Translations under genes and position numbers: made by a program
Notes under the pieces: generated by a model
Told to the model about the DNA's origin: nothing
Databases searched by the model: none
Seen by the model: the letters and a program-made list of their open reading frames with translations, nothing else
Assembly: GCA_043747595.1 (NCBI GenBank)
Contig: JAYTOX010000035.1
Location: 1-55,267 of the forward strand
Direction of reading: 5' to 3'
DNA from: JADKIH01 sp043747595
GTDB lineage: Bacteria; Bacteroidota; Bacteroidia; AKYH767-A; 2013-40CM-41-45
DNA length: 55,267 nucleotides
Part shown: piece after piece, positions 1-8,547 of the stretch
Layout: each line of letters begins with the position of its first letter
Numbering within the stretch: position 1 is the first letter of the stretch

Positions 1-1
1 T

Positions 2-1066
2 ATGCTTATTGGGGCTATCCTCTGCAGTTTATGTTTATTTGTTTATCCTCTGAGTAGTTCGTTGTGGATGGCTGTTGGTCTCCTCTGGATTTTAGATGCA
101 GCGAACAATACAACGATGGAACCTTACCGTGCTCTTATTGCAGATAAACTACCATCCAATCAAGTTCCCACTGGTTTTTTATCTCAAAGTTTTTTTACCG
201 GCTTAGGCATCACACTTGCAAATGTTTCGTTGTATTTATTTCAACGTAGTATTCATGGTTCGTCGCATTCTGGAATTCCTTATTGGGTGTACGGTTCATT
301 TTTTATTGGTGGATTTTTTTCCATCACTACTGTTTTATGGTCGTTATATCGAACCAAAGAAATAGCACCAACAGAACGCGAATGGGCTAAAATGAAAGCT
401 CAACCTAAAGGCTTTTTAGAACCCATTAAAGACATTATCATTTCATTAAAAGAAATGCCAAAGCCAATGCAACAACTCGCTGTCGTTTATTTATTTCAGT
501 GGTATGCGCTATTTTGTTACTGGCAATATATTTCTCACAGTATTGCACTCTCTGTTTGGAATACCAGCTCTGAATTAAATCCGGAATTATATGGCGAAGC
601 TGCCGGTTGGACCGGATTGGTAAATGGATTTTATAATGTAGTAACTTTTTTAACTGCTTTTCTTTTAGTACGATTTGCAAAAAAATATTCTGCAAAAATT
701 GTACATGCCGTTTGTTTATTGTTGGCTGCTATCTCACTCGCAATCTTACCGTCAATCCATAATAAATATTATCTCTTTGCACCAATGATTGGGTTTGGTA
801 TAGCATGGGCCAGCATCATGGGCGTACCTTATATTATGATGCTGAAATGTATTCCTTCTAAAAAGTTTGGTGTTTATATGGGTATTATTAATATGATGAT
901 TGTAATACCAATGATTATTCAAACACTTACTTTCGGAACTATATTCAAATATGTTCTTAATAGTAACCCGAATAACGCAATTTATTTTGCAGGGGCTTTT
1001 TTGTTAATCGCTTCTATTTTAGTTCTGAGAATAACGGAAGAAAAGCAATTAGAACCTGAGGAATAA
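2..1066 (+). CDS. MFS transporter, N-terminally truncated by the window edge
   Basis: The 354 visible residues are almost entirely hydrophobic membrane segments separated by short charged loops, with a longer cytoplasmic loop near residues 120-145 (EIAPTEREWAKMK). This is the layout of a 12-helix major facilitator protein whose first few helices lie before the window. The stretch with DAANNTTMEPYRALIADKLP resembles the sucrose/maltose-type (SLC45/GPH-like) transporters of Bacteroidota, which move sugars by proton symport. The substrate is inferred from that resemblance only. The first in-frame ATG at base 2 is almost certainly internal, because such proteins are usually about 430-450 residues long. 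It converges with tyrS and no clear terminator hairpin separates them. Confidence 0.8.
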   Translation: MLIGAILCSLCLFVYPLSSSLWMAVGLLWILDAANNTTMEPYRALIADKLPSNQVPTGFLSQSFFTGLGITLANVSLYLFQRSIHGSSHSGIPYWVYGSFFIGGFFSITTVLWSLYRTKEIAPTEREWAKMKAQPKGFLEPIKDIIISLKEMPKPMQQLAVVYLFQWYALFCYWQYISHSIALSVWNTSSELNPELYGEAAGWTGLVNGFYNVVTFLTAFLLVRFAKKYSAKIVHAVCLLLAAISLAILPSIHNKYYLFAPMIGFGIAWASIMGVPYIMMLKCIPSKKFGVYMGIINMMIVIPMIIQTLTFGTIFKYVLNSNPNNAIYFAGAFLLIASILVLRITEEKQLEPEE

Positions 1067-1131
1067 CTTTTCTTCTCTCATTTCAAATTTCTACTTCTTA
1101 ATTTTTTTTTGAATAAAAGAACTTATAGAGT

Positions 1132-2418
1132 TTACTCTACTGTAACCAAGTAATAATTTTTTTTCCCTTTTTGAGCTAAAAGATATTTTTCCTTCATTAA
1201 ATGTTCTGATGAAACTTTCATTTCCGGATCTTCTATTTTCGATTTATTTAACAAAATTCCTCCTCCAATTAACATCTTTCTTGCCTCTCCTCTCGAAGGA
1301 AAAATTTGTGTTTTATCAGATAAAAATTCAATAATATTTATACCGTCAGTTATTTCTGCTCTTGAAATTTTTACTTGCGGAACTCCTTCAAAAATTGAAA
1401 GAAGATCGTTTTCCGAAATATTGCTTAGTGTCTCTGCGGTTCCTTTTCCAAATAATATTTCTGACGCTTCTACTGCTGCATGGTAGTCTTTTTCTGAATG
1501 TACTCTAACTGTAATTTCTCTTGCTATTTCTTTTTGTAACAAGCGGAGGTGAGGTGCTTGAAGGTGTTCTTCTTCTATTTTTTCTATTTCTTCACGTGTC
1601 TTAAGTGAAAATATTCGAATGTAATTTTTCGAGTCTTCGTCGGAGCTGTTTAACCAAAATTGGTAAAATTTATACGGCGATGTTCGTTTTGCATCTAACC
1701 AAACATTTCCACCTTCCGATTTTCCAAATTTTGTTCCATCCGCTTTTTTAATAAGCGGTGTTGTCAATGCAAACGCTTCCCCACCATCTTTACGACGTAT
1801 TAACTCAGTGCCTGTAACAATGTTTCCCCATTGATCAGAGCCCCCCATTTGTAATTTGATGTTATGATTTTTCCATAAATAATAAAAATCATAACCTTGA
1901 ACTAACTGATATGAAAATTCTGTAAAAGACATTCCCGTTTCTAATCTCGACTGAACTGAATCTTTTGCCAACATATAATTGATCGAAATGTGTTTACCTA
2001 CATCACGAATAAATTCCAGAAAACTAAAGCCTTTAAACCAATCATAATTATTTACAATTTCTGCTGAGTTTGATCCGCAATCAAAATCGAGAAATTTTTC
2101 TAACTGACTTTTCTGACTTTGCAAATTGTGCTGAAGCGTTTCTTCATTTAACAAATTTCGCTCTTGCGATTTACCCGACGGATCTCCCACCATTCCGGTT
2201 GCGCCGCCTACTAAGGCAATCGGTTTATGTCCGGCTTTTTGAAAATGAAGCAAAGTCATAACTTGTACCAGATTCCCAACTCCCAATGAATCGGCTGTTG
2301 GATCGAAGCCGATATAACCGCTAACCATTTCAGAATTAAGTAATTCCTCAGTTCCTGGCATCATATCATGAAGCATTCCCCTCCATCGCAATTCGTCAAT
2401 AAACTTTTTCATTTCCAT
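1132..2418 (-). CDS. tyrS: Tyrosine--tRNA ligase
   Basis: A class I aminoacyl-tRNA synthetase that charges tRNA-Tyr in the cytoplasm. The 428-residue length is normal for bacterial TyrRS. Visible features are the FDPTADSL stretch at residues 38-45, the GGATGMVGDPSGKS block, the tyrosine-binding QGYDFYYL and QMGGSDQWGN segments, the KMSKS-type loop KFGKS near residue 231, and a C-terminal S4-like RNA-binding domain from about residue 360. The HIGH motif reads GVGN (residues 46-49), so both usual histidines are replaced. Two Met codons (2418 and 2412) could start the protein. A promoter-like TATCTTCA box ends only four bases before the first of them. It is transcribed away from the neighbouring epimerase gene. 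Confidence 0.97.
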   Translation of the reverse strand: MEMKKFIDELRWRGMLHDMMPGTEELLNSEMVSGYIGFDPTADSLGVGNLVQVMTLLHFQKAGHKPIALVGGATGMVGDPSGKSQERNLLNEETLQHNLQSQKSQLEKFLDFDCGSNSAEIVNNYDWFKGFSFLEFIRDVGKHISINYMLAKDSVQSRLETGMSFTEFSYQLVQGYDFYYLWKNHNIKLQMGGSDQWGNIVTGTELIRRKDGGEAFALTTPLIKKADGTKFGKSEGGNVWLDAKRTSPYKFYQFWLNSSDEDSKNYIRIFSLKTREEIEKIEEEHLQAPHLRLLQKEIAREITVRVHSEKDYHAAVEASEILFGKGTAETLSNISENDLLSIFEGVPQVKISRAEITDGINIIEFLSDKTQIFPSRGEARKMLIGGGILLNKSKIEDPEMKVSSEHLMKEKYLLAQKGKKNYYLVTVE

Positions 2419-2422
2419 CGTG

Positions 2423-2452
2423 TGAAGATACTTTCATCGATTGAATTAACAA
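2423..2452 (-). promoter_or_regulatory. Promoter of tyrS
   Basis: On the minus strand a TTG (2450-2452) is followed by exactly 19 bases and then TATCTTCA (2423-2430). This fits the Bacteroidota -33/-7 arrangement (TTG and TAnnTTTG) with two changes at the end of the -7 box. Only four bases separate the box from the ATG at 2418, so the transcript probably starts at or next to the start codon. Confidence 0.6.
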
Positions 2453-2529
2453 ATAGTATTCAGCCGATTTGATTTAAATAAATGAAGCCTACTGTAAGTA
2501 AAGTCTTCAATCTAAGTCTTGTTTTCCTG

Positions 2530-2537
2530 TATCTTTG
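2530..2537 (+). promoter_or_regulatory. -7 box for the epimerase gene
   Basis: TATCTTTG is a perfect match to the Bacteroidota -7 consensus TAnnTTTG. It ends six bases before the ATG at 2544. No well-spaced TTG is seen upstream. The TTG inside the box is in frame with the gene and could be mistaken for a start codon. Confidence 0.6.
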
Positions 2538-2543
2538 CAATCT

Positions 2544-3563
2544 ATGATTCTTATTACCGGGGCTACAGGAATGGTTGGAGCGCGATTACTCTTCGATCTG
2601 TCAAAAGACAAAAAAATTCGTGCTTTGAAAAGGCCTACGTCGACGCTTAATATTGTGGAGCGCATTTTTTCTGCCGATCCTGTTCGAATAAAAAATGTTG
2701 AATGGGTAGAGGGAGACATGAATGATTTATTTTCATTAGAGGAAGCTTTATTGGGTATTGATGTGGTTTATCATGCGGCAGCATTTATTTCATTTTTACC
2801 TTCTGATCGCAAAATGATGATGAAGGTGAATGTTGAAGGGACAGCTAATATTATTAACCTTTGCTTGGATAAAAATATTGAAAGATTTTGTCATATTAGT
2901 TCTGTTGCTGCATTAGGCCGTGTTGCCGGTATTTCTATTATCAATGAGAATTCACATTGGAAAACATCGGAAGAGAATTCAAATTATGCTATCTCAAAAT
3001 ACTGCGGAGAACAGGAAGTCTGGCGAGGAATTGAAGAGGGGCTTTCTGCTTTTATTGTAAATCCAAGTATCATCATTGGGCCCGGCGATATTAATTCAGG
3101 AAGTACGCAAATGTTTTCAAGTGTATTGAAGGGATTGAGATTTTATACAAACGGGAGCACCGGATTTGTTGATTACCGCGATGTATCTAAGTGTGCAATT
3201 GATTTAATGGAAAAAGGTATAAGTGGCGAGCGATACATTCTAAATAGTGAAAATTTAAAATATCGAACTGTATTTAATTCGATCGCTGATAATTTGAAGA
3301 AGCCTTTACCTACAATTGAAGTTACACCTTTATTGGCAGAATTCGGTTGGAGAATGGAGGCGCTAAGGAGTTTTATTACCGGTAAAAAATCTTTAATCAC
3401 CAAAGAGACTGCAAGAAATGGAAATATGAATTGGGAATACACAAATGATAAAGTGGTAAAAGAATTGGGTTTTCATTTTATTTCAATTTCTGAATCGGTG
3501 AAGCATACTGCTCAATTGATACTTGATAATGGAAAAGGTGTTCCAGAAAAATATAATTATTGA
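2544..3563 (+). CDS. NAD-dependent epimerase/dehydratase (extended SDR)
   Basis: The N-terminus MILITGATGMVGARLL carries the glycine-rich NAD(P)-binding motif of extended short-chain dehydrogenases. Further on are an aspartate in the WVEGDMND region, VYHAAAF, HISSVAALG with the catalytic serine, and a YAISKYCGE segment holding the catalytic YxxxK. At 339 residues the length is typical. Proteins of this kind act on nucleotide sugars, dihydroflavonols or related oxidised substrates. The actual substrate cannot be read from the sequence, and the gene stands alone. The ATG at 2544 is preferred over the TTG at 2535, because that TTG is part of a consensus -7 promoter box. It converges with the DUF4296/dihydroorotase operon. 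Confidence 0.9.
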   Translation: MILITGATGMVGARLLFDLSKDKKIRALKRPTSTLNIVERIFSADPVRIKNVEWVEGDMNDLFSLEEALLGIDVVYHAAAFISFLPSDRKMMMKVNVEGTANIINLCLDKNIERFCHISSVAALGRVAGISIINENSHWKTSEENSNYAISKYCGEQEVWRGIEEGLSAFIVNPSIIIGPGDINSGSTQMFSSVLKGLRFYTNGSTGFVDYRDVSKCAIDLMEKGISGERYILNSENLKYRTVFNSIADNLKKPLPTIEVTPLLAEFGWRMEALRSFITGKKSLITKETARNGNMNWEYTNDKVVKELGFHFISISESVKHTAQLILDNGKGVPEKYNY

Positions 3564-3628
3564 ATTAGTTGTGATGGTTTTTTGTGATATTCTATAGGAG
3601 AAATAGAATAAATTATTTATTTACCAAC

Positions 3629-3970
3629 TTATCTCATCTCACTTTCACTCTGTATTTTACTCAGATCAACTAAAACTGAGTCGTACACTTCCTGTAATAG
3701 CTCAGGATTTTCTGAATAGAAATTTAAACTTTTAATAAATTCAGCTCTTTTTATCTGGTGGCTCTTTAAAATATACTCGAGAAATTCTTTGTTGTTGAAA
3801 ACAGATGAATCGACTACTGCGCCATTTCCTGCTGCTGCTTGTGCTAGATGAATATCGGTCAATAAAACTTTCATTTCTTGCATGGAAATAATAGTAGCAG
3901 GTACTTCAGTTTTCTTTTTTCCACAAGAAACCATAAATGTAATAACGATCAAGAAAATTATTTTTTTCAT
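3629..3970 (-). CDS. DUF4296 domain-containing lipoprotein
   Basis: A 113-residue protein with a lipoprotein signal peptide: charged MKKI, a hydrophobic stretch, then a lipobox ending at the cysteine of VSCG (residue 16). The mature part is a helical domain with DIHLAQAA near residues 39-46, typical of the DUF4296 family found in Bacteroidota. Its function is unknown. It is the last gene of an operon with dihydroorotase (three bases upstream) and a polyprenol-phosphate sugar transferase, a gene order I recognise from other Bacteroidota. The lipid anchor places it in the periplasm or outer membrane. Confidence 0.85.
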   Translation of the reverse strand: MKKIIFLIVITFMVSCGKKKTEVPATIISMQEMKVLLTDIHLAQAAAGNGAVVDSSVFNNKEFLEYILKSHQIKRAEFIKSLNFYSENPELLQEVYDSVLVDLSKIQSESEMR

Positions 3971-3973
3971 TTA

Positions 3974-5308
3974 CTATTTTTTGAAATGCAAGCGTTTACC
4001 TAAATAACCATCATTTACTTTTCCATTCGAATAGGCAACATTTCCATTCACAATTGTTGTGTGAATTGTTGAATTGAAAGTATAATTTTCAAACGGACTC
4101 CATTTGCATTTAGACAAAATAATATCTCTTGTCACAGTTTGTGTTTTCGGATAATCTAACAAAACAAGATCTGCAAAATATCCTTCGCGAATATGTCCTC
4201 GCTCTTGAATTTTAAAGCAATCGGCTACTGCATGAGAAGTTTTACGAACTATATCTTCAATCGAAATGTTTCCTTTTTTATAATGTTCCATCAATGATTG
4301 TAAAGCAAATTGCACTAACGGCCCGCCTGAAGGTGCATTGAAATAAGATTGCTTTTTTTCTTCCAATGTATGTGGAGCATGATCTGTTGCTATAACATCA
4401 ATCTTGTTGGAGATCACTCCTTCAAGAATTGCTTTTTGATCGATAGCTGTTTTAATTGCCGGATTCCATTTTATCATTGTTCCTAGCTTCTCATAATCGC
4501 TCTCATCAAAAAACAAATGATGAACACATGCTTCGGCTGTAATTTTTTTATTAATTAAGGGAATAGTTGAATCAAATAATTCTAATTCTTTTGCTGTACT
4601 AATATGCAAAATGTGTAGTCGTGTATTGTGCTTCTTTGCCAATTCAACTGCAAAGGAAGAAGACAGGTAACAAGCTTCTGCACTTCTAATTATTGGATGC
4701 ATCTTCATTGGAACATTTTCTCCATATTCCTTTCGTGCCAATTCCATATTCCTTTTAATCGTTTGCTCGTCTTCACAATGTGTGGCAATCAACATTTCAG
4801 AATTAGAAAAGATTCTCGTTAAAATTTCGGTACTGTCTACCAACATATTTCCTGTCGACGATCCCATAAAAATTTTAATACCACAAACTTTACTTTTATT
4901 GGTGCGCAATACTTCATCGTAATTATCGTTTGATACACCCATATAAAACGAATAATTAGCAACCGATTTTTGTGCAGCGATATTGTATTTATGTTGCAAT
5001 AATTCCTGAGTGAGTGTATTTGGAATTGTATTGGGCATTTCCATGAAGGATGTTATTCCTCCTGCTACCGCCGCTCTCGACTCTGAATAAATATCTGCTT
5101 TGTGTGTAAGGCCGGGTTCTCTGAAATGAACTTGATCATCTATCATTCCGGGAATTAAAAATTTGCCTCTTGCATCTATTACTTCGGCAGTAGAATGTTC
5201 AATGTGTCCTGAAATTTTTTCTATTCTCTCATTCTTGATCAAAACATCGGATGAGAAAATATTTCCCTCATTCACAATATTGGCGTCTTTGATGAGTATT
5301 GTTTTCAC
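3974..5308 (-). CDS. pyrC: Dihydroorotase (Bacteroidota type)
   Basis: An amidohydrolase-fold enzyme of pyrimidine synthesis that closes N-carbamoyl-aspartate to dihydroorotate. Visible landmarks are the metal-site segment IDDQVHFREPG (about residues 56-66), GIKIFMGSSTGNML with the probable carboxylated lysine, ATHCEDE, LHILHIST, and IATDHAPHT with the metal-binding Asp. The usual HxH reads QVH, so the first metal-ligand histidine is absent. As I recall it, other Bacteroidota dihydroorotases share this. The start is a GTG that overlaps the stop of the upstream glycosyltransferase (GTGA, 4-base overlap), indicating translational coupling. At 444 residues it has full length. A dihydroorotase-like hydrolase with another substrate cannot be fully excluded. 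Confidence 0.9.
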   Translation of the reverse strand: MKTILIKDANIVNEGNIFSSDVLIKNERIEKISGHIEHSTAEVIDARGKFLIPGMIDDQVHFREPGLTHKADIYSESRAAVAGGITSFMEMPNTIPNTLTQELLQHKYNIAAQKSVANYSFYMGVSNDNYDEVLRTNKSKVCGIKIFMGSSTGNMLVDSTEILTRIFSNSEMLIATHCEDEQTIKRNMELARKEYGENVPMKMHPIIRSAEACYLSSSFAVELAKKHNTRLHILHISTAKELELFDSTIPLINKKITAEACVHHLFFDESDYEKLGTMIKWNPAIKTAIDQKAILEGVISNKIDVIATDHAPHTLEEKKQSYFNAPSGGPLVQFALQSLMEHYKKGNISIEDIVRKTSHAVADCFKIQERGHIREGYFADLVLLDYPKTQTVTRDIILSKCKWSPFENYTFNSTIHTTIVNGNVAYSNGKVNDGYLGKRLHFKK

Positions 5309-6048
5309 TTCTTATTCGCTTTGGGATACTTTCTAAATAAACTTTTCCATTTCATCAACAAAACTCCCAGTATCGCTTCCTTGAAAATTCCTTTACTCAT
5401 TTTACTCGTCCCCTCTGTTCTGTCGGTAAATACAATTGGAACTTCAATTAATTTGAACTTGCATTTAATAGCTGTAAATTTCATTTCAATCTGAAAAGCA
5501 TAGCCGATAAAACGAATTTCATCGAGTGGAATAGTTTCTAAAACATTTCTTTTGTAACAAACGAATCCTGCGGTAGTATCTTTTACAGTCATTCCTGTTA
5601 CAATCCTAACATAAACAGAAGCATAATACGACATGATTACTCGTCCTAATGGCCAGTTTACTACATTGGCTCCTTTGATATATCGTGAGCCAACAGAAAG
5701 GTCTGCACCATCATTAACACATGCTTCATACAATCGAATTAAATCGTCCGGATTGTGTGAAAAATCGCAGTCCATTTCAAAAATATAATCGTATTTGTTT
5801 TTGATTGCCCATTTGAAACCGTGAATATATGCAGTACCTAATCCTAACTTGCCTTTGCGTTCTTCAATAAAAAGTTTAGTTGAAAATTCTTTCATTAGAT
5901 TCTTGACAATACCGGCTGTTCCATCGGGTGAGCCATCATCAATTATCAATAAATGAAATTCTTTGCCCAGAGAAAAAACTTTCCGGATCATTTTTTCTAC
6001 GTTTTCTTTTTCGTTGTACGTAGGTATTATAACTAGAGAATCGCTCAC
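5305..6048 (-). CDS. Polyprenol monophosphomannose synthase-like glycosyltransferase family 2
   Basis: Starting from the GTG at 6048 the protein begins MSDSLVIIPTYNEKENVE, the standard opening of dolichyl/polyprenyl-phosphate mannosyltransferases. The GT-A features follow: LLIIDDGSPDGT (about residues 37-48), MDCDFSHNPDD with the metal-binding acidic motif, and a C-terminal FTDRTEGTSKMSKGIFKEA. The family transfers a sugar from a nucleotide donor to a lipid phosphate at the inner membrane. A longer reading from a TTG at 6078 is possible. I reject it because a TATCTTCG promoter-like box lies inside that extension. It is the first gene of the operon with pyrC and the DUF4296 lipoprotein. Confidence 0.9.
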   Translation of the reverse strand: MSDSLVIIPTYNEKENVEKMIRKVFSLGKEFHLLIIDDGSPDGTAGIVKNLMKEFSTKLFIEERKGKLGLGTAYIHGFKWAIKNKYDYIFEMDCDFSHNPDDLIRLYEACVNDGADLSVGSRYIKGANVVNWPLGRVIMSYYASVYVRIVTGMTVKDTTAGFVCYKRNVLETIPLDEIRFIGYAFQIEMKFTAIKCKFKLIEVPIVFTDRTEGTSKMSKGIFKEAILGVLLMKWKSLFRKYPKANKK

Positions 6049-6065
6049 AAAAATTTTATGTGAGG

Positions 6066-6073
6066 CGAAGATA
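6066..6073 (-). promoter_or_regulatory. -7-like box of the glycosyltransferase-pyrC operon
   Basis: TATCTTCG on the minus strand matches TAnnTTTG at seven of eight positions, counting the free ones. It lies 17 bases before the GTG start at 6048. No TTG is found at the expected -33 distance, so the call rests on the box alone. Confidence 0.4.
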
Positions 6074-6178
6074 ATCAAAGAATTGCTAATAAAATGTTAT
6101 TTATTCGTCGGCTAAGTGCCTTTCTTTTATTAAAATATACATTTAAGCAATGCTTTTTTATTATCGCTTTTATCTAAA

Positions 6179-6210
6179 TTGAATATTCGATTTGTTTTTA
6201 TTTACCTTTG
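6179..6210 (+). promoter_or_regulatory. Promoter of the RRM gene
   Basis: TTG (6179-6181), 21 bases, then a consensus TACCTTTG (6203-6210). The box ends four bases before the ATG at 6215, implying a leaderless or nearly leaderless message. Confidence 0.55.
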
Positions 6211-6214
6211 GAAC

Positions 6215-6469
6215 ATGAAATTATACGTGAAAAACATCGATGGTTCCATTAATGAAGTATTGTTGGAATCAATTTTTGCTCAGTTTGGTGAGATCGTCGA
6301 CACTAAAATTGTTTATGACAAAATAACTTGGGAATCGAGAGGATTTGGTTTTGTAACTTTTAAGAACAAAGCTGATGCTGAAAAAGCTATTGCAGAACTC
6401 GACGGAAAAGAATTAGTAGGAAAAAATATTTCTGTGAGTGTAGCCGTTGAGAAAAAGAGTTTCTACTAA
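6215..6469 (+). CDS. RRM-domain RNA-binding protein
   Basis: An 84-residue protein that is essentially one RNA-recognition motif. It has the RNP-2 motif LYVKNI at residues 3-8 and the RNP-1 motif RGFGFVTF near residues 43-50, where the aromatic residues stack on RNA bases. Proteins of this size are found in Bacteroidota and cyanobacteria as cytoplasmic single-stranded RNA binders, often linked to cold or stress responses. The RNA targets here are unknown. The start is set at the ATG at 6215. The in-frame TTG at 6179 belongs to the -33 element of the promoter. The outer-membrane protein gene begins six bases after the stop. Confidence 0.88.
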   Translation: MKLYVKNIDGSINEVLLESIFAQFGEIVDTKIVYDKITWESRGFGFVTFKNKADAEKAIAELDGKELVGKNISVSVAVEKKSFY

Positions 6470-6475
6470 ACGAAT

Positions 6476-7135
6476 ATGCTCCTTCGACGATTTGCCCTGG
6501 TTACTTTTTCTTTTCTTATTCTTTCATCAGGATTTTGTCGAGCTCAACTATTCGATAATATTGAAAAAAGTCTCACGGAAAAACCTAAATTTTTCTTGAC
6601 GTTGGCGAGTTTCAATACTTTTATTGATGGCGACTTTGCAAGTTTCGATGGATTCAAAAGTGGGTTGACATACAACGATTGCGTGCGATTTAGCAGCGGT
6701 TTTTTTCAATTAGCTAATAATGGTGTAGTAACTCCAATTAATATTTCAGAAGATTCATTGACGTATTCTACCAATGGTCAGCTTGAATTATTTTTTTTCC
6801 CTCTTTCTGCCGAGTATTTTTTTCATAACGATTACCCTTGGCTATTTTCTGCTGTACCTTTCAATATTGCTCTTGGTTCTGCACACTATGAATACATTAG
6901 TCGTATGCAATCAAAAAGAGTTAAAGGGCCTTCAGAATTTATAGTACTCTACCAACCGGAAATTACTGCTCAATATAATGTAATCCGTTGGTTTGGTTTT
7001 GGTGTATCTACAGGATACCGATTTACATTCCTTCGGTCGAAACAACAAACAAAGAATTTAGATGGATTTAATTTTTCTGTTGATTTTAGACTCTCAATCG
7101 ACGAATTGTACAAGGAAATTGTTTCTGCTAAATAA
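6476..7135 (+). CDS. Probable outer-membrane beta-barrel protein, unrecognised
   Basis: I do not recognise the family. The 219-residue product starts with a signal peptide (basic MLLRRF, hydrophobic core, cleavage likely after CRAQ near residue 24). The rest alternates short polar and aromatic stretches such as LELFFFPLSAEYFF and WFGFGVSTGYRFTFLR, ending in a strand-like FSVDFRLSID. This is the texture of a small outer-membrane barrel. It follows the RRM gene by six bases and may share its transcript. Confidence 0.65.
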   Translation: MLLRRFALVTFSFLILSSGFCRAQLFDNIEKSLTEKPKFFLTLASFNTFIDGDFASFDGFKSGLTYNDCVRFSSGFFQLANNGVVTPINISEDSLTYSTNGQLELFFFPLSAEYFFHNDYPWLFSAVPFNIALGSAHYEYISRMQSKRVKGPSEFIVLYQPEITAQYNVIRWFGFGVSTGYRFTFLRSKQQTKNLDGFNFSVDFRLSIDELYKEIVSAK

Positions 7136-7170
7136 ATTTGAAAAGGTAGAACAAAATCGATTCTAACCCT

Positions 7171-7178
7171 TATTTTTG
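7171..7178 (+). promoter_or_regulatory. -7 box of ruvB
   Basis: TATTTTTG is a perfect TAnnTTTG match ending six bases before the ATG at 7185, the same spacing as in front of the epimerase gene. No -33 TTG stands at the usual distance. A TTG in the box is in frame with ruvB and gives a misleading longer open frame. Confidence 0.5.
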
Positions 7179-7184
7179 TCATCC

Positions 7185-8210
7185 ATGATCAACCCCAATC
7201 TCGATCCCGAAAATGCAAATATGAGTTCTACTGAGAAAGCACTCGATAAGGTTTTACGGCCTCAAGGTTTCGATGATTTTACCGGTCAGCAAGCTATTCT
7301 TGATAATTTAAAGATATTTGTTGCTGCTGCTCGTCAGCGTGATGAGTCGCTTGACCATGTTCTTTTACATGGCCCTCCTGGTTTAGGTAAAACTACTTTA
7401 GCTTACATTCTTGCTAATGAATTAGGCGTAAATATTAAAACGACATCCGGTCCGGTATTAGATAAGCCCGGCGATTTAGCAGGTCTTCTAACCAATCTTG
7501 AACCTAACGATGTTTTATTTATCGATGAGATCCATCGGTTGAGCCCTGTTGTAGAAGAGTATTTATATTCTGCAATGGAAGATTATAAAATCGACATTAT
7601 GATCGAGTCTGGACCCAATGCTCGATCAGTTCAAATAAAAATTAATCCATTCACACTTATAGGGGCTACGACACGTTCAGGATTGTTGACATCGCCGTTA
7701 AGAGCGCGATTCGGAATTACTTGCCGTTTGGAATATTATGATGCGAATCTTTTGCAGAAAATTATTAATCGCTCTTCGGAATTGCTTCGTACTTCAATCA
7801 AAGAAGAAGCGGCATTTGAAATTGCCAGAAGAAGCAGAGGTACCCCTCGTATTGCGAATGCGTTGTTGCGACGTGTGCGCGACTTTGCACAAATAAAAAG
7901 TAACGGAATAATTGACCTCGATATTTCTCATACTGCACTGACTGCTTTAAATGTTGATCAGCATGGTTTAGATGAAATGGATAATCGGATTTTATCGGTG
8001 ATCATCGAAAAATTTAAAGGTGGACCTGTAGGATTGTCAACTATTGCAACAGCAGTTAGTGAAGAGTCGGGGACCATTGAAGAAGTGTATGAACCTTTTT
8101 TAATCAAAGAAGGATATCTGAAACGAACACCGCGTGGAAGAGAAGCAACAGAACAAGCCTATAAGCACTTAGGTAAAACATTCATCCCAACTCAAGGCGG
8201 ACTTTTTTAA
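7185..8210 (+). CDS. ruvB: Holliday junction branch migration ATPase RuvB
   Basis: The hexameric AAA+ motor that drives branch migration of Holliday junctions together with RuvA. In the 341-residue product are the Walker A motif GPPGLGKTT (residues 63-71), Walker B LFIDEIHRL, sensor 1 GATTRSG, the arginine-finger region SPLRARFG, and the C-terminal winged helix ending in the conserved RTPRGREAT. Length and motif order are those of standard RuvB. The ATG at 7185 is chosen over the TTG at 7176 because the TTG lies in the promoter box. ruvA is about 13 kb away on the opposite strand, so the two are not co-transcribed. Confidence 0.97.
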   Translation: MINPNLDPENANMSSTEKALDKVLRPQGFDDFTGQQAILDNLKIFVAAARQRDESLDHVLLHGPPGLGKTTLAYILANELGVNIKTTSGPVLDKPGDLAGLLTNLEPNDVLFIDEIHRLSPVVEEYLYSAMEDYKIDIMIESGPNARSVQIKINPFTLIGATTRSGLLTSPLRARFGITCRLEYYDANLLQKIINRSSELLRTSIKEEAAFEIARRSRGTPRIANALLRRVRDFAQIKSNGIIDLDISHTALTALNVDQHGLDEMDNRILSVIIEKFKGGPVGLSTIATAVSEESGTIEEVYEPFLIKEGYLKRTPRGREATEQAYKHLGKTFIPTQGGLF

Positions 8211-8383
8211 TGAATAATTTTAATGAAGAATTAGGATAGAGTAGTGGATGATGGAATAAAATAAAATTGCTTCGTTTAGATAAAACGATGTACTATTATT
8301 TGGAAAGGTATGAAGGTTTTTTTATTCTTTATGACTGACTTTTTTTTTACTTCTAATTAATAATTGGCAATTAGCAATTAACA

Positions 8384-8539
8384 TTACTTCTTTTTCATTC
8401 TCCCGCTCTCTAAAAGAGCTTTTTGTAAAAGGTATTCTATTTGCCCATTGATACTCCGAAAGTCATCTGCAGCCCATTTCTCGAGCTGCTTAATGACATC
8501 CGGATTAATCCTTAAAACAAATGCTTTTTTCTCGGCCAT
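8384..8539 (-). CDS. Small Arc-type ribbon-helix-helix protein
   Basis: A 51-residue open frame beginning MAEKKAFVLRINPDVIKQLE and ending in basic SGRMKKK. A short beta-strand (KAFVLRI) followed by two helices is the ribbon-helix-helix fold of Arc/MetJ-like DNA-binding proteins, and the strand residues would contact DNA as a dimer. It starts eight bases after the stop of the SPFH gene on the same strand, so the two are almost certainly co-transcribed. Bacteroidota genomes often place such an Arc-family gene beside an SPFH gene. The target and the reason for the pairing are unknown. Confidence 0.8.
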   Translation of the reverse strand: MAEKKAFVLRINPDVIKQLEKWAADDFRSINGQIEYLLQKALLESGRMKKK

Positions 8540-8547
8540 ACTTTTTA

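Noticed and set aside
3588..3610. Hairpin TATTCTAT/ATAGAATA between the epimerase and DUF4296 genes
   Set aside because: The stem is all A/T apart from one G-C pair and has no T-run on either strand, so a terminator call is not supported.
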